NCBI RefSeq assembly: GCF_031157835.1
Contig: NZ_JAVIDR010000011.1
Span: 35,569 to 99,568 of the forward strand
Source of the DNA: Acinetobacter rudis
GTDB lineage: Bacteria; Pseudomonadota; Gammaproteobacteria; Pseudomonadales; Moraxellaceae
Length of the DNA stretch: 64,000 nucleotides
Reading direction: 5' to 3'
The translations under genes and the position numbers were made by a program. Under the pieces are notes generated by a model. The model saw nothing but the letters and a program-made list of their open reading frames with translations. It was not told the DNA's origin and did no database searches. Positions 45,837 through 54,337 of the stretch are shown here, one piece after another; position 1 is the stretch's first letter, and every line of letters starts with the position of its first letter.

Positions 45837-46765
45837 TATGGGCCTACTGTAGCTGGAATACGTGTAATTTTTGGAGAAACAAGAATGTGATTAAAATTCA
45901 CATCAAGCGTGATCGTATCTTCACCCCCACCATCAGGATGATTAGCTTCAGCAACTTCTAATTTAGGAAATTCGAATGCATAAGCATTTCCACGACTGTC
46001 TTCAATCGAAAATTCGACAGGCATCGTATCTCGTGATTTCACCAAATCAATATAGTCAGCAGATTGAGCTGAGAACATGTATTGAGTATTCAGGGTGATA
46101 TCAACGATTTTTTCTAAATATGTTGTTGCTGAGAGTTTTTTAGATCCAATACAGCGAATTGCTTCGAGATTATTATTAATTGAAAGCTCAAGCGATTGCA
46201 TACAAGCCGTGCCAACAATGCTTTCATCGTTAACCTTCACATCACCTACATTCAAAGCCGATACCAATACCACATCATCGACAGGCTTAGGGTTTACTAC
46301 AGGATTAACCATAGTACGCTCAAATGTAGTTCCCACCATTCCAAAAGTCGCAGTAATCTTTCCTGTTGTAGCAATTGACATACTGGCCTCGCCAATACGA
46401 ACACCACGATAAATAAAGACCTGACCAATATCTGAGTAGACCTTGACGAGTGTAAATGTTTTACGTACGTCACCCCCAAACACTAATACATCATTATCCC
46501 AATCGTTCATGGCAACAGCTGACCAAAAGTCATCAAATAACCCAATGGCCATTTCAACCTCAAGTGAACCTTGTATTTCTGATTCTGTTGCCACTCCACC
46601 TTGACGAAAACGACCATCCGCAACACTGTTTGATGCTTCAGTGCTTACATTTTCTGATAGTCCATCTGTCACGCGGCGAACCGTTTTCCAAATGGGAATA
46701 GCTGGTAGTTTTTCTGGTGACTCTTCTGCTGCATAATAAAGCCGAATCTTTGCGCCTGAACTCAT
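45836..46765 (-). CDS. Major tail tube protein
   Basis: A 309-residue beta-rich structural protein (YYAAEESPEKLPAIPIWKTVRRV at start, GSLEVEMAIGLFDDFW, two similar Ig/tube-like halves). Position just before the tail chaperones and its size fit the tail tube subunit of siphoviruses. No membrane or enzyme motif. Confidence 0.8.
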   Translation of the reverse strand: MSSGAKIRLYYAAEESPEKLPAIPIWKTVRRVTDGLSENVSTEASNSVADGRFRQGGVATESEIQGSLEVEMAIGLFDDFWSAVAMNDWDNDVLVFGGDVRKTFTLVKVYSDIGQVFIYRGVRIGEASMSIATTGKITATFGMVGTTFERTMVNPVVNPKPVDDVVLVSALNVGDVKVNDESIVGTACMQSLELSINNNLEAIRCIGSKKLSATTYLEKIVDITLNTQYMFSAQSADYIDLVKSRDTMPVEFSIEDSRGNAYAFEFPKLEVAEANHPDGGGEDTITLDVNFNHILVSPKITRIPATVGP

Positions 46766-46787
46766 AGAGTCCTCCTTATTTTAGGCA

Positions 46788-46811
46788 ATAAAAAACCTCC
46801 ATAAAGGAGGT
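46788..46811 (-). terminator. Terminator upstream of tail tube gene
   Basis: ACCTCC/GGAGGT stem followed by TTTTTTATT on the minus strand; the tail tube ribosome-binding site AAGGAGG follows at once. Confidence 0.75.
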
Positions 46812-46833
46812 GGATTTAATTAGTAATAGATAG

Positions 46834-47247
46834 TTAATTTACTGTGTAAGGCGTATGTACATTAACTTGATAAAAGTCTGGATTATTCGGTACTTCAATC
46901 ACACTTGATGCTTGAAGCTCCAAGCCATTAATACGATAAAACTGCATATGCTCTGCAAGCTTTTCAGCAACAATAAGAACTGAATCTGTACCTGTATTAC
47001 GTGGAGCAAACAACTGAATGAACAACATTCCGAATGTTCGGGTACATGGCTTGTCAGCCAATCCAACAATACGCTTGTCGCCACCGCCAAAACTTACTTG
47101 GGCCCATATTTCATTGTGTGGTGCGGTGAAATGCTTACCACCTTCAAGTGGTTGGTTTTGGAATTGGAAGTGTTCTTTTTTAATACCATTGCTTGTGAAA
47201 GTTTCTATCAGCTTTCGAATCTCTCGCTTTGCTTCAATGTCTCTCAT
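46834..47247 (-). CDS. Tail terminator-like protein
   Basis: A 137-residue protein directly before the tail tube gene (REIRKLIETFTSNGI, TRTFGMLFIQLFAP, VIEVPNNPDFYQVNVHTPYTV). Size, order and alpha/beta pattern fit the tail terminator (gpU-like/DUF4128-type) family. Start overlaps the upstream stop. Confidence 0.65.
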   Translation of the reverse strand: MRDIEAKREIRKLIETFTSNGIKKEHFQFQNQPLEGGKHFTAPHNEIWAQVSFGGGDKRIVGLADKPCTRTFGMLFIQLFAPRNTGTDSVLIVAEKLAEHMQFYRINGLELQASSVIEVPNNPDFYQVNVHTPYTVN

Positions 47248-47681
47248 TTATACTTACTCGCAATATACTGAAAGGCCAATGTATAAACCCCATTAGGGGC
47301 TTGTCGTGAAAAACCGCCTTCTGACTTTTTAATATATCCCTTACCTTTCACCCAGCTACCATTTTTAACAGGATCAGGATAACCACCGTATTCGATCACA
47401 TCGCCATAAGATGTGTTGTTTTGGATATATGCAGTGTCGCCTAACTTGAATGAAGCAATGGTCCCTGCGGCAGCTTGCACTGGATCGCCATTGCCTTGCT
47501 TAATTGAGTAATCCTCAGTATTGATCGACACAATGTGTGAGAATCGGTAAGAGCCTTTATCTACTGGTGAGCGCACGGCGACTTGTTGTAATGCATCAGA
47601 AATAATGTTCTTACAATGCTGCTCAGCATCTTCGGTAATTGTGTCGATAAAATCTGTTGGATTGATGGACCATTTAGACAT
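47244..47681 (-). CDS. HK97 gp10-like head-tail protein
   Basis: A 145-residue protein. VRSPVDKGSYRFSHIVS and NNTSYGDVIEYGG are the characteristic patterns of HK97-gp10 / minor tail completion proteins. It sits before the terminator-like gene as in other siphoviruses. Confidence 0.72.
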   Translation of the reverse strand: MSKWSINPTDFIDTITEDAEQHCKNIISDALQQVAVRSPVDKGSYRFSHIVSINTEDYSIKQGNGDPVQAAAGTIASFKLGDTAYIQNNTSYGDVIEYGGYPDPVKNGSWVKGKGYIKKSEGGFSRQAPNGVYTLAFQYIASKYK

Positions 47682-47730
47682 TTGGTTATCTCCCCAAACT
47701 TATATAAGACCTTTATTTTAGAGAAAATAC

Positions 47731-48378
47731 TTACTGAGAGGTTTTGTCGTTATCCCAAGAATCCATATTCTCTAGATCCAACTCTAATGTTTTAAATATC
47801 ATGTCAAATTCATCCTCTTGTACTTTTGTCAATGAATTTGAGTTTGATTGTATGCCACCCCTAGACGGAAAATTCTTTTTGTATGACTCTATCTCTGAAA
47901 GTAAATCTGCAAGTTTCTTAAACTTAGCAGAAGCTTGTTGAGATTTCTGCGTAAACTCAGAATTACCACAAAGTCTCCTTATCTCTTGGATATTATTGTC
48001 AAACTCTTTTCGCATAAGAAAAATACTTTCAGCTTCACTATCATGATCGCTAGAGAATGAGTTTGTTAGTTCAGCTCTAGCATAACTTAGCTTTCGCAGT
48101 AATTTAAAATGTATATCATACATCTGTGTTAAAACGCGGTGCTTTACTTGTGCAACAAACTGTTCACGCCAATCACTAAATAGGACAAACGCTGCAATTG
48201 GCGCAAGAAAAGCTGCCGCTAGAGTGAGAGTATCCTTTATCAGGTTGTAAGTCAGTGTTGGATTGAAATTCGGACCATCACTATTTAACCATGCAGCAAC
48301 CACAAAATATAAACACGTTAAACCCACAAACCAAGTAACAGCGATTTTTATCTTTTCACTTAAATTTTTCTTAGCCAT
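47731..48378 (-). CDS. Inserted membrane protein with coiled coil (215 aa)
   Basis: Unknown family. Two transmembrane segments (VTWFVGLTCLYFVVAAW and TLAAAFLAPIAAFVLF) are followed by a long cytosolic helical region rich in Lys/Glu/Ser. Such a topology is not structural; it interrupts the head-tail connector genes and has the same leader unit (CTAAATTTAGGGGGA) as the holin genes. It could be a superinfection-exclusion or other lysogen-benefit protein. Confidence 0.7.
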   Translation of the reverse strand: MAKKNLSEKIKIAVTWFVGLTCLYFVVAAWLNSDGPNFNPTLTYNLIKDTLTLAAAFLAPIAAFVLFSDWREQFVAQVKHRVLTQMYDIHFKLLRKLSYARAELTNSFSSDHDSEAESIFLMRKEFDNNIQEIRRLCGNSEFTQKSQQASAKFKKLADLLSEIESYKKNFPSRGGIQSNSNSLTKVQEDEFDMIFKTLELDLENMDSWDNDKTSQ

Positions 48379-48430
48379 AAATCCCCCTAAATTTAGAAGG
48401 ATATTAATGCATTACGTTAAATATCGCTAA

Positions 48431-48808
48431 TTACTCAGCAACCTTTCGCAGCTGAACTTTCCAAATACTCCCAGTCGGATCAGCACCAATATCAACTACA
48501 CGAAAAATACCCTTTTCAGTTTTCCATTCATCATGTATTTGCGGTGTTTCAGTAACTTCGTTTTGTAGCACAGTAGCCTTGCAGTCCTCGACTTGGTAAT
48601 TTTCAGGTTTAACTAAGTCTTTAGCATACGAGCCAAACAACACACCACGACCTGTATAAATTACAGTTTCAGATTCAGGATAAGTTTCCGTTTCAAAATC
48701 CATCTCACCTGAATTAATAACCTTTGTACAGGTGAATGGATACACGGCGTCAGTCAGTTTTTTATTAAATGCCTTGGCTAACTTGGATTGAACTTTATTT
48801 CGGATCAT
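48431..48808 (-). CDS. Head-tail joining protein, unknown family
   Basis: A 125-residue protein with VIYTGRGVLFGSYAKDLV and WKVQLRKVAE; size and location (between connector and gp10-like genes) match head-closure (stopper) proteins. No firm motif. Confidence 0.6.
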   Translation of the reverse strand: MIRNKVQSKLAKAFNKKLTDAVYPFTCTKVINSGEMDFETETYPESETVIYTGRGVLFGSYAKDLVKPENYQVEDCKATVLQNEVTETPQIHDEWKTEKGIFRVVDIGADPTGSIWKVQLRKVAE

Positions 48809-49001
48809 TGGCGTAACTCACTACAACCTTACCGCGCAACAAACGAGTATAAAATTCACCCTTTCGATTATTTTTACGCAAAGGCAGTGGTGTAAAGCAA
48901 AGCAGTCCTTTTTCCTTATTAGCCCAGATAACGTTACGAATAGGTATACCATTCACAGTTACGTTACGTTTTCCCTTTCCATCAATTGCACTATGAAACA
49001 T
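48795..49001 (-). CDS. Small basic structural-region protein (68 aa)
   Basis: 68 residues from ATG 49001 (MFHSAIDGKGK), with VNGIPIRNVIWANKEKGLL and a basic C-terminus. The start overlaps the end of the upstream gene and its end overlaps the next start, so translational coupling is likely. Function unknown. Confidence 0.6.
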   Translation of the reverse strand: MFHSAIDGKGKRNVTVNGIPIRNVIWANKEKGLLCFTPLPLRKNNRKGEFYTRLLRGKVVVSYANDPK

Positions 49002-49374
49002 TAGACACCTCACTTTCTTCGTACATAGCAAATAAGTCCTGAGCGATTCGCTGAATTGAATATGCTTCGAACTCAGAACTCGGATTGGTTTCACCCATTA
49101 AAGTCCTGACACGTTGCCATATATGAACAGCCTCATGCAGCAAAAGACTGTGAATCTGAATAATTGAGCGCTCAACATCACCGATCTGCACAATGGCCAA
49201 TGTTGAATCATTGTAGAAATTGACCTGTGCATCAGCATCGAGTGACATAAATTTATCAACGTCACCCATATCGGCAAACAGAATATCCATATGGAGTTGG
49301 TTGCGGGCTAAGGTGTATTCAACATGCTCAAATGGTGATGTGTGCCAATCAGGAACATAGTTATTGTTTATCAT
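48991..49374 (-). CDS. Zincin-like protein with HEAVH motif
   Basis: A 127-residue protein with LLLHEAVHIWQ and a downstream Glu (SSEFEAYSIQ), a compact metallopeptidase signature. Similar small HEAVH proteins occur in siphovirus head-tail regions; their target is unknown. Start overlaps the connector gene stop. Confidence 0.65.
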   Translation of the reverse strand: MINNNYVPDWHTSPFEHVEYTLARNQLHMDILFADMGDVDKFMSLDADAQVNFYNDSTLAIVQIGDVERSIIQIHSLLLHEAVHIWQRVRTLMGETNPSSEFEAYSIQRIAQDLFAMYEESEVSNVS

Positions 49375-49745
49375 CCCCGATACACTCCAAATGCAAAGCC
49401 TCTTGGGGTTAGGTCAAGTGATGCGATATAAGCTTTAGCGATCTGCTCATGCTTAGAAATAGCAACACTACCAGCAGCAAAAGTTTCATCTACTTTCACA
49501 CCATCGGCATCAACCATCTCACGTGTAGTTTGACGTTCTACACCTGAGTAGATTTCACCAGCCAAAATCCCTTTGATAATTTCACATGCAGAGTCTTTAA
49601 GGATTGGATCAACTGGATCGGGAATAAAACCAATTTCATTCTTCATCCAAACATTGGCTTGCTTAACTAGGGTTGCTTTATCACCATCTGGTGCAAAGTC
49701 ATTCCCCAATATTTCATCTGCATCATTGATAGTGATAAAGCTCAT
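49371..49745 (-). CDS. Head-tail connector (gp6/DnaT-like adaptor)
   Basis: A 124-residue helical protein (INDADEILGNDFAP, VWMKNEIGFIPDPV, ACEIIKGILAGEI). It fits the connector/adaptor family often annotated DnaT-like in phages, located right after capsid genes. Confidence 0.65.
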   Translation of the reverse strand: MSFITINDADEILGNDFAPDGDKATLVKQANVWMKNEIGFIPDPVDPILKDSACEIIKGILAGEIYSGVERQTTREMVDADGVKVDETFAAGSVAISKHEQIAKAYIASLDLTPRGFAFGVYRG

Positions 49746-49749
49746 TGGA

Positions 49750-50271
49750 TTATTCCTGTGGTTGTTCTGCCGCTTTAGCTTCTTCAGCGGCCTTAGCGGC
49801 AGCCTTTAACTCTGCAGCAGTTGGTTTTTTAGCAGTTGATGCTTTTTCCATTTCTGCAATTTTGGCTTTCAGTTCAGTGTTTTCTGTCTGCACGGCGCTT
49901 AACTGACCTTCTGTTTCCGTCAGCTTGGCTTGAAGCTGATCTTTGGCATCTAGTGCCGCATTTAAGCTTTCAATCAAGTTTGTGTTTTTAGTCTGAATCT
50001 TTTCGCACTCAGACTTTGCATCATCAATGACTTGTTGCAGCTCTGGTGTGATACCAACCTGTACACCTACAGTGATTTCACCTTTCTGTTTAGAAAGTTC
50101 ACGTACCTCAACATCAATACCTATATCTTTATAGGCCACTACGATTTCAGGGTAATCACCATAAATCACAACGGATTTAGCTTGCTCATCCGCACGCTCA
50201 AAATACTTTGGATTTTGAAACGAAGCATCTTCATTAATGCCTGTGCTTTTCTCTGCATAAATAATTTTCAT
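49750..50271 (-). CDS. Coiled-coil protein next to capsid gene
   Basis: A 173-residue protein: N-terminal ~70-residue globular part (VVIYGDYPEIVVAYKDIGI), then a heptad-rich coiled coil (SLNAALDAKDQLQAKLTE) and an Ala/Lys/Glu tail. Could be a head decoration or head-fibre protein. No firm family. Confidence 0.6.
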   Translation of the reverse strand: MKIIYAEKSTGINEDASFQNPKYFERADEQAKSVVIYGDYPEIVVAYKDIGIDVEVRELSKQKGEITVGVQVGITPELQQVIDDAKSECEKIQTKNTNLIESLNAALDAKDQLQAKLTETEGQLSAVQTENTELKAKIAEMEKASTAKKPTAAELKAAAKAAEEAKAAEQPQE

Positions 50272-50282
50272 GTTTATCTCAC

Positions 50283-50304
50283 AAAAAAGGGGGCTTAAAG
50301 CCCC
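50283..50304 (-). terminator. Terminator after capsid gene
   Basis: GGGGCTTTAAGCCCC then TTTTTT on the minus strand. Confidence 0.78.
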
Positions 50305-50309
50305 AGTTG

Positions 50310-51257
50310 TTATGGTGTACCAGACAGATCTAATAATGTGCCAGCAGTCATCTTGTTGCTTGTTGCATGCTTCTTCCAGTTCGCATCAGCACCAAGTAAA
50401 GCCAAGTTCGGGTTAGCACCTTTAGATGTATCCCAAGAATAGCCAAGCAAATCGAGATTAAATGCACCTTCAGCACGCATACCGATTGCCAAGTTTTCTT
50501 CATCGTTAATGTCATATGCACGGAAACCTGGTGCTTGAGATTCTGTGACAGTAAGCGCACCTGCCTGTAGACCAAAGGCATCGTTATCACCAACTAAATC
50601 AGTGACTAATACCGGTTTACCCAAAGTACCTGGTAAGCCGCCATAAATTACGATTTCAGATTCACCGTAAACCTGATTCGTTAATGCTTCATCGACAATG
50701 TCAAAGTAGGTATCAGAGTTCATCACCCACAGGGAAATACGGCCAAATTTATCACCAAACTTACGCATTCCCTTGGTAAGCGCTTTACGACCATCGGTTG
50801 CAATGCTGCCTTTAGCAATCATGTCTGGGTTGCTCATAATGGCAGCCTTAAGCGCAGCCAAACCATATTGCAAGCGACCTGCAACCAATGCATCCGCCAA
50901 GTCATAACCAATGATTTCAGAAAATTCTTCTGGTGAACGTGCACGGCGCTTAAACGCTTCTTCAGTTGAAGCATAAGGACCATACTTGAATGGAACTTTT
51001 ACACCAATGGATTCACCTGCACCGATTTTTTTATTCGTTACTTTTGCTGTCGAGTTCACATCGCGATGCTCGATACTGCCACCAACACGATAGAAAGACT
51101 CTTGACTGAAGTCACCCTGAATCACGTTGTTGATGTAACGAATAGCACCATTAGATGCTTGGTTAAAAACATTTAGATTATCCTGCAGGCGTTCCAAGTA
51201 TGCTGTTTGAGCTAACTGGTTATAGATAATCATGTCGTTATTTACTGTTGTAGTCAT
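50310..51257 (-). CDS. Major capsid protein
   Basis: A 315-residue HK97-like capsid subunit: ESIGVKVPFKYGPY, WVMNSDTYFDIVD, VYGESEIVIYGGLPGTLGKPVLVTD and a C-terminal AIGMRAEGAFNLDLLGY. Located directly after the scaffold gene, with AAGGAG before the start. Confidence 0.88.
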   Translation of the reverse strand: MTTTVNNDMIIYNQLAQTAYLERLQDNLNVFNQASNGAIRYINNVIQGDFSQESFYRVGGSIEHRDVNSTAKVTNKKIGAGESIGVKVPFKYGPYASTEEAFKRRARSPEEFSEIIGYDLADALVAGRLQYGLAALKAAIMSNPDMIAKGSIATDGRKALTKGMRKFGDKFGRISLWVMNSDTYFDIVDEALTNQVYGESEIVIYGGLPGTLGKPVLVTDLVGDNDAFGLQAGALTVTESQAPGFRAYDINDEENLAIGMRAEGAFNLDLLGYSWDTSKGANPNLALLGADANWKKHATSNKMTAGTLLDLSGTP

Positions 51258-51266
51258 GATGACTCC

Positions 51267-52019
51267 TTATTTTTCAAGTTTTAAATATGATTCTTGGCCA
51301 TGGGCACGGATGTAATCAGCTTTTGCTTTGGCATCCATCTGACCGCGCTTTAGTCCAGTATTTGGATTACCTTGTCCGCCAAAACCACCACCTGAGCCCT
51401 GACCACCTTTTAAGATTTGATCTTTAAATTGATAGCCGTTTACAAGCTGCTCTAGAGCCTCATCAAAGTCCGCTAATTCACCAGGGCGCGAACTAGAGAA
51501 AATCTGATTGCCGTTATTGTCATAGGCAACGACCTTACCACCTTCGACTTTGAAGTTACGACCAAACTGGGCTTGGATCATGTCAGCAGGTACTGAGATT
51601 TTGTCTTTGATCATTTGCGATCGTGCGAAGCCACCACCAATCAATTCGCTATGAAGCTGACTTTGAAGTTCATCACGCTCTTTAATAATTGGCGCGTACT
51701 TTTCTTCAACTGCTTTAATGGCTTCAGATTTAACTCTGTCGACTTCACCAGCATCAACAAGCGATTTTTCATCAAGGTTTTTCACTGTGGCCAATGCTGT
51801 TTTAGCTGCGGCTGGATCGTCAATCCCATCAAAAGCAGCCAGTGCAATTTCGGCTTTATCTTTATCTTGGCGCGTAGTTTTCAATTCGCCAGTTAAACGG
51901 TTGATTATTGCTGTTGTACCCACAACATCAAATGCAACCTCAGTACCATCGTCTTTGATATAGACTGGCTTACCGTCTTGTACTACTGCATTGCCGTTAT
52001 CATCTAATTTAAGTTTCAT
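51267..52019 (-). CDS. Capsid scaffold protein (DUF6651-like)
   Basis: A 250-residue protein with a helical, charged centre (DKDKAEIALAAFDGIDDP), a Gly-rich linker (GGQGSGGGFGGQGNP) and a short basic C-terminal helix, the classic layout of scaffold proteins that bind the capsid through their C-terminus. Position immediately upstream of the capsid gene agrees. Confidence 0.8.
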   Translation of the reverse strand: MKLKLDDNGNAVVQDGKPVYIKDDGTEVAFDVVGTTAIINRLTGELKTTRQDKDKAEIALAAFDGIDDPAAAKTALATVKNLDEKSLVDAGEVDRVKSEAIKAVEEKYAPIIKERDELQSQLHSELIGGGFARSQMIKDKISVPADMIQAQFGRNFKVEGGKVVAYDNNGNQIFSSSRPGELADFDEALEQLVNGYQFKDQILKGGQGSGGGFGGQGNPNTGLKRGQMDAKAKADYIRAHGQESYLKLEK

Positions 52020-52047
52020 GTGTCTTTAACCTTTTAATTTAGACATT

Positions 52048-52067
52048 AAAAAAGCACCCGAAGGTGC
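52048..52067 (-). terminator. Terminator before scaffold gene
   Basis: GCACCTTCGGGTGC then TTTTTT on the minus strand. Confidence 0.8.
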
Positions 52068-52086
52068 TGTGGTTTGTTTGGTTGTT

Positions 52087-52398
52087 TTAGCTATTCGCAA
52101 ATAGGCGGTAGCCTTCGAGTTCCCATAGTTTATTTTCCGCATGCTTTTCAGCATTACTACGCGCCAAGCGTTCACCAATATCTGCATCGAAATTTTCAGC
52201 ATTTACACAAGCACTAAAGCCGGTTGCTAGAAAAAATTTACCATCAAGGAAAGCGTGAACAAATGTTGAAGTTGTTCCACCCGGTCGTTGTTCAACGGTA
52301 TAAGTGACACGCTCCTTTAGGGCTTCAATATCAGCCTTGGTCACGCGTGGTGCTACTGCTTTTTCTGCTAACTCTTGTTCTGTTACTGCTTTACTCAT
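52087..52398 (-). CDS. Gp49-family protein
   Basis: A 103-residue protein of the phage Gp49/Gp66 family: VTKADIEALKERVTY, FLDGKFFLATGFSACVNAENFD, NAEKHAENKLWELEGYRL. Widespread in phages; role unknown. Confidence 0.82.
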   Translation of the reverse strand: MSKAVTEQELAEKAVAPRVTKADIEALKERVTYTVEQRPGGTTSTFVHAFLDGKFFLATGFSACVNAENFDADIGERLARSNAEKHAENKLWELEGYRLFANS

Positions 52399-52418
52399 TT
52401 TTCACCTGTATTTTTGTA

Positions 52419-52943
52419 TTAAAGAATTACCCAGTCTTCAGCCAAAACATCAGTTTGACTGGCAAGCCAAGGGACCAGTTTATTGTCCGCAGTCTTCATA
52501 TAGATGGCATCTAAAATAGGCATCTGCTTTTCTGAATTACCATCCATCCCTGTACCAAAAACACGTGAATTAACATGGTAATCAGCATCACTTCCTTTGA
52601 CTAAAGCCAAAAACATACCTTTACCATTCCAGCCACTACGTGCAACTTTTTGACCTTGTTTGAGAGCAACTACCGCATCACCAAAAGTTAGTAGCCCATT
52701 CTGACGATAAGCATTATCAAAAACTTCTTTCGGCGACATAGTGATATAGCCTTTATGACGCTCATCATTTGGCTTACCACCATCGGTATACTCAACAAGA
52801 TATACTGGCTCATTTGGATCTTCATTTTCAGGCACCTGCCAACCACGATATTCACAATATTCAGCACGACTCATTGGGGTAGCCAATACCGATTTAGTGC
52901 CAATAAACGCAACCATTGATACGGCTAATAACTTCTTACTCAT
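52419..52943 (-). CDS. DUF2829 (Tad2-like) domain protein
   Basis: A 174-residue protein. The N-terminal region (AFIGTKSVLATPMSRAEYCEYRGW, here read as FIGTK plus PMSRAEY and YRGW, then GYITMSPKEVF) is a phage domain often found next to DUF2829. Residues ~90-174 are a DUF2829 domain: LTFGDAVVALKQGQKVARSGWNGKGM and the end LVPWLASQTDVLAEDWVIL. DUF2829 includes Tad2, which binds cyclic ADP-ribose-type signals and blocks Thoeris immunity. Located between MuF and Gp49 genes and bounded by a terminator. Confidence 0.82.
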   Translation of the reverse strand: MSKKLLAVSMVAFIGTKSVLATPMSRAEYCEYRGWQVPENEDPNEPVYLVEYTDGGKPNDERHKGYITMSPKEVFDNAYRQNGLLTFGDAVVALKQGQKVARSGWNGKGMFLALVKGSDADYHVNSRVFGTGMDGNSEKQMPILDAIYMKTADNKLVPWLASQTDVLAEDWVIL

Positions 52944-52956
52944 TTTCTTTACTCTC

Positions 52957-52977
52957 AAAAAAAGAGCCTATTGGCTC
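52957..52977 (-). terminator. Terminator before DUF2829 gene
   Basis: GAGCC/GGCTC stem with AATA loop then TTTTTTT on the minus strand. Confidence 0.78.
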
Positions 52978-52997
52978 CGTGGTTAATTAATACCGCT

Positions 52998-53267
52998 TTA
53001 AACTTTGGTTTTTAAGTGTTCACCAGTACAAGTCTGAAATGCAATGAACCACATCTTCAACCAGTGATTTGCGGTATCACGCATTAAAATTGCATCAGCC
53101 CGTCCATTATCGAATTTAGGCTTAAGCTCATACTCCATAGAAAAGAGATTGAGCTTAAGAACTTTGTGATGGTCTTTTAAATTGGTTTTTTCGAGTTTTT
53201 CTAAAATCTCACGCTCAAATAACCATACAGTGCGTTTTAGTCCTGTTTTCTTTGGTTCTTTTTTCAC
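52998..53267 (-). CDS. Small hypothetical protein (89 aa)
   Basis: Basic 89-residue protein (KEPKKTGLKRTVWLFEREILEKL) with no motif recognised. Its start overlaps the stop of the MuF-like gene and a terminator follows it. Confidence 0.6.
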   Translation of the reverse strand: MKKEPKKTGLKRTVWLFEREILEKLEKTNLKDHHKVLKLNLFSMEYELKPKFDNGRADAILMRDTANHWLKMWFIAFQTCTGEHLKTKV

Positions 53268-54337
53268 AGCCCCAGCTCCTTAAATGTGTCTTCATCCATC
53301 TTCCTAAGCTCAGCAATGGTAAAAGGCTTACCACTTAACGGATCAATAAATTTGTCTAATGGATACCGGCCCGACTTGTAAAGTTCATAACGAGTCTTAC
53401 CGAGCCAATTACGCTGAAAGGTTTCATCCTGAGTAGTAAACCATTGCTTATACGTCGTATTGGCATCAACTTGACCAATATCCCAGTCTTTGCCTTTTTC
53501 CTTATCAACAACATAAGGACGCACACCATCAATATCACCATCTGCATTGCAAGCAACTTGAATGGTTCGGCAGCGGCGGTGGTAAGGTGGTCTTTCGTGA
53601 TTCTCATCAATCTTCTGCACACGGCCATCACGCACGGCGCACTCCTTAGACGTGCGACTATCTAACGTCGCTACATCTTTGGTGTATTTAGCACCGAGAT
53701 CCTTCCACGTGTTGAGATAAGTTTCATTGCTGATATGCGCTCTCGCCGTGCGAACTTCTGCATCAATCGCATTACGAGACTGCTCTAACAAGCCATCTTT
53801 ATATTCAAGCTTCTTAGTGCCCTTAATCCGTTGAATAATTTCCTGATTAGTTTGCCCTGACGATATACCATCACGAATGATGTATTCAGCCTTTTTACGC
53901 AATGATTCAGCCACATCAGGAAAAATAAGATCAATAAGTTGACCACCTGCAAAGGGCTGTTTACTGATTTTCTTAAGTAGCTTGTCACCATCAACCTTAG
54001 GCGTTTTCTTACTGGCCATTCGATAAATATAGCCAGCCTCATGAACCGCTAAGGTAACAGCAGAAACGGCAAATACATCAGGCAATGTCACGGCGATAGA
54101 CTGTTGCCATTCTTTGAACAGGTCCCGAATCTCTCTCAGTGCTGGTGTTGTATAAGCAGCCGAAGTAAGCGCTTTTAATTCAGCATCGCTTAGCTCATCG
54201 AGCAGATCACGTAACTTTGAAAGATACTGATTAGAAATACCATTAAAGCTTTGAATAATCTCCTTGATAGCTGAACTGGACAAACGCTGTAAAAAGCTAT
54301 TGTGCTGCGTTAAAGCATCTAAGATTGGATCATTCAT
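53264..54337 (-). CDS. MuF-like head morphogenesis protein
   Basis: About 357 residues. The C-terminal MuF domain is clear: NETYLNTWKDLGAKY, DSRTSKECAVRDGR and the zinc-type PPYHRRCRTIQV motif. It is incorporated into the head and may be injected. Start at ATG 54337 overlaps the portal stop; a GTG is 9 bases upstream. Confidence 0.84.
   Translation of the reverse strand: MNDPILDALTQHNSFLQRLSSSAIKEIIQSFNGISNQYLSKLRDLLDELSDAELKALTSAAYTTPALREIRDLFKEWQQSIAVTLPDVFAVSAVTLAVHEAGYIYRMASKKTPKVDGDKLLKKISKQPFAGGQLIDLIFPDVAESLRKKAEYIIRDGISSGQTNQEIIQRIKGTKKLEYKDGLLEQSRNAIDAEVRTARAHISNETYLNTWKDLGAKYTKDVATLDSRTSKECAVRDGRVQKIDENHERPPYHRRCRTIQVACNADGDIDGVRPYVVDKEKGKDWDIGQVDANTTYKQWFTTQDETFQRNWLGKTRYELYKSGRYPLDKFIDPLSGKPFTIAELRKMDEDTFKELGL

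Noticed and set aside
52860..52943. Signal peptide at the N-terminus of the DUF2829 protein
   Set aside because: The hydrophobic stretch leads into FIGTK...PMSRAEY, which is part of a phage domain family I recognise; the cytosolic DUF2829 role argues against export.
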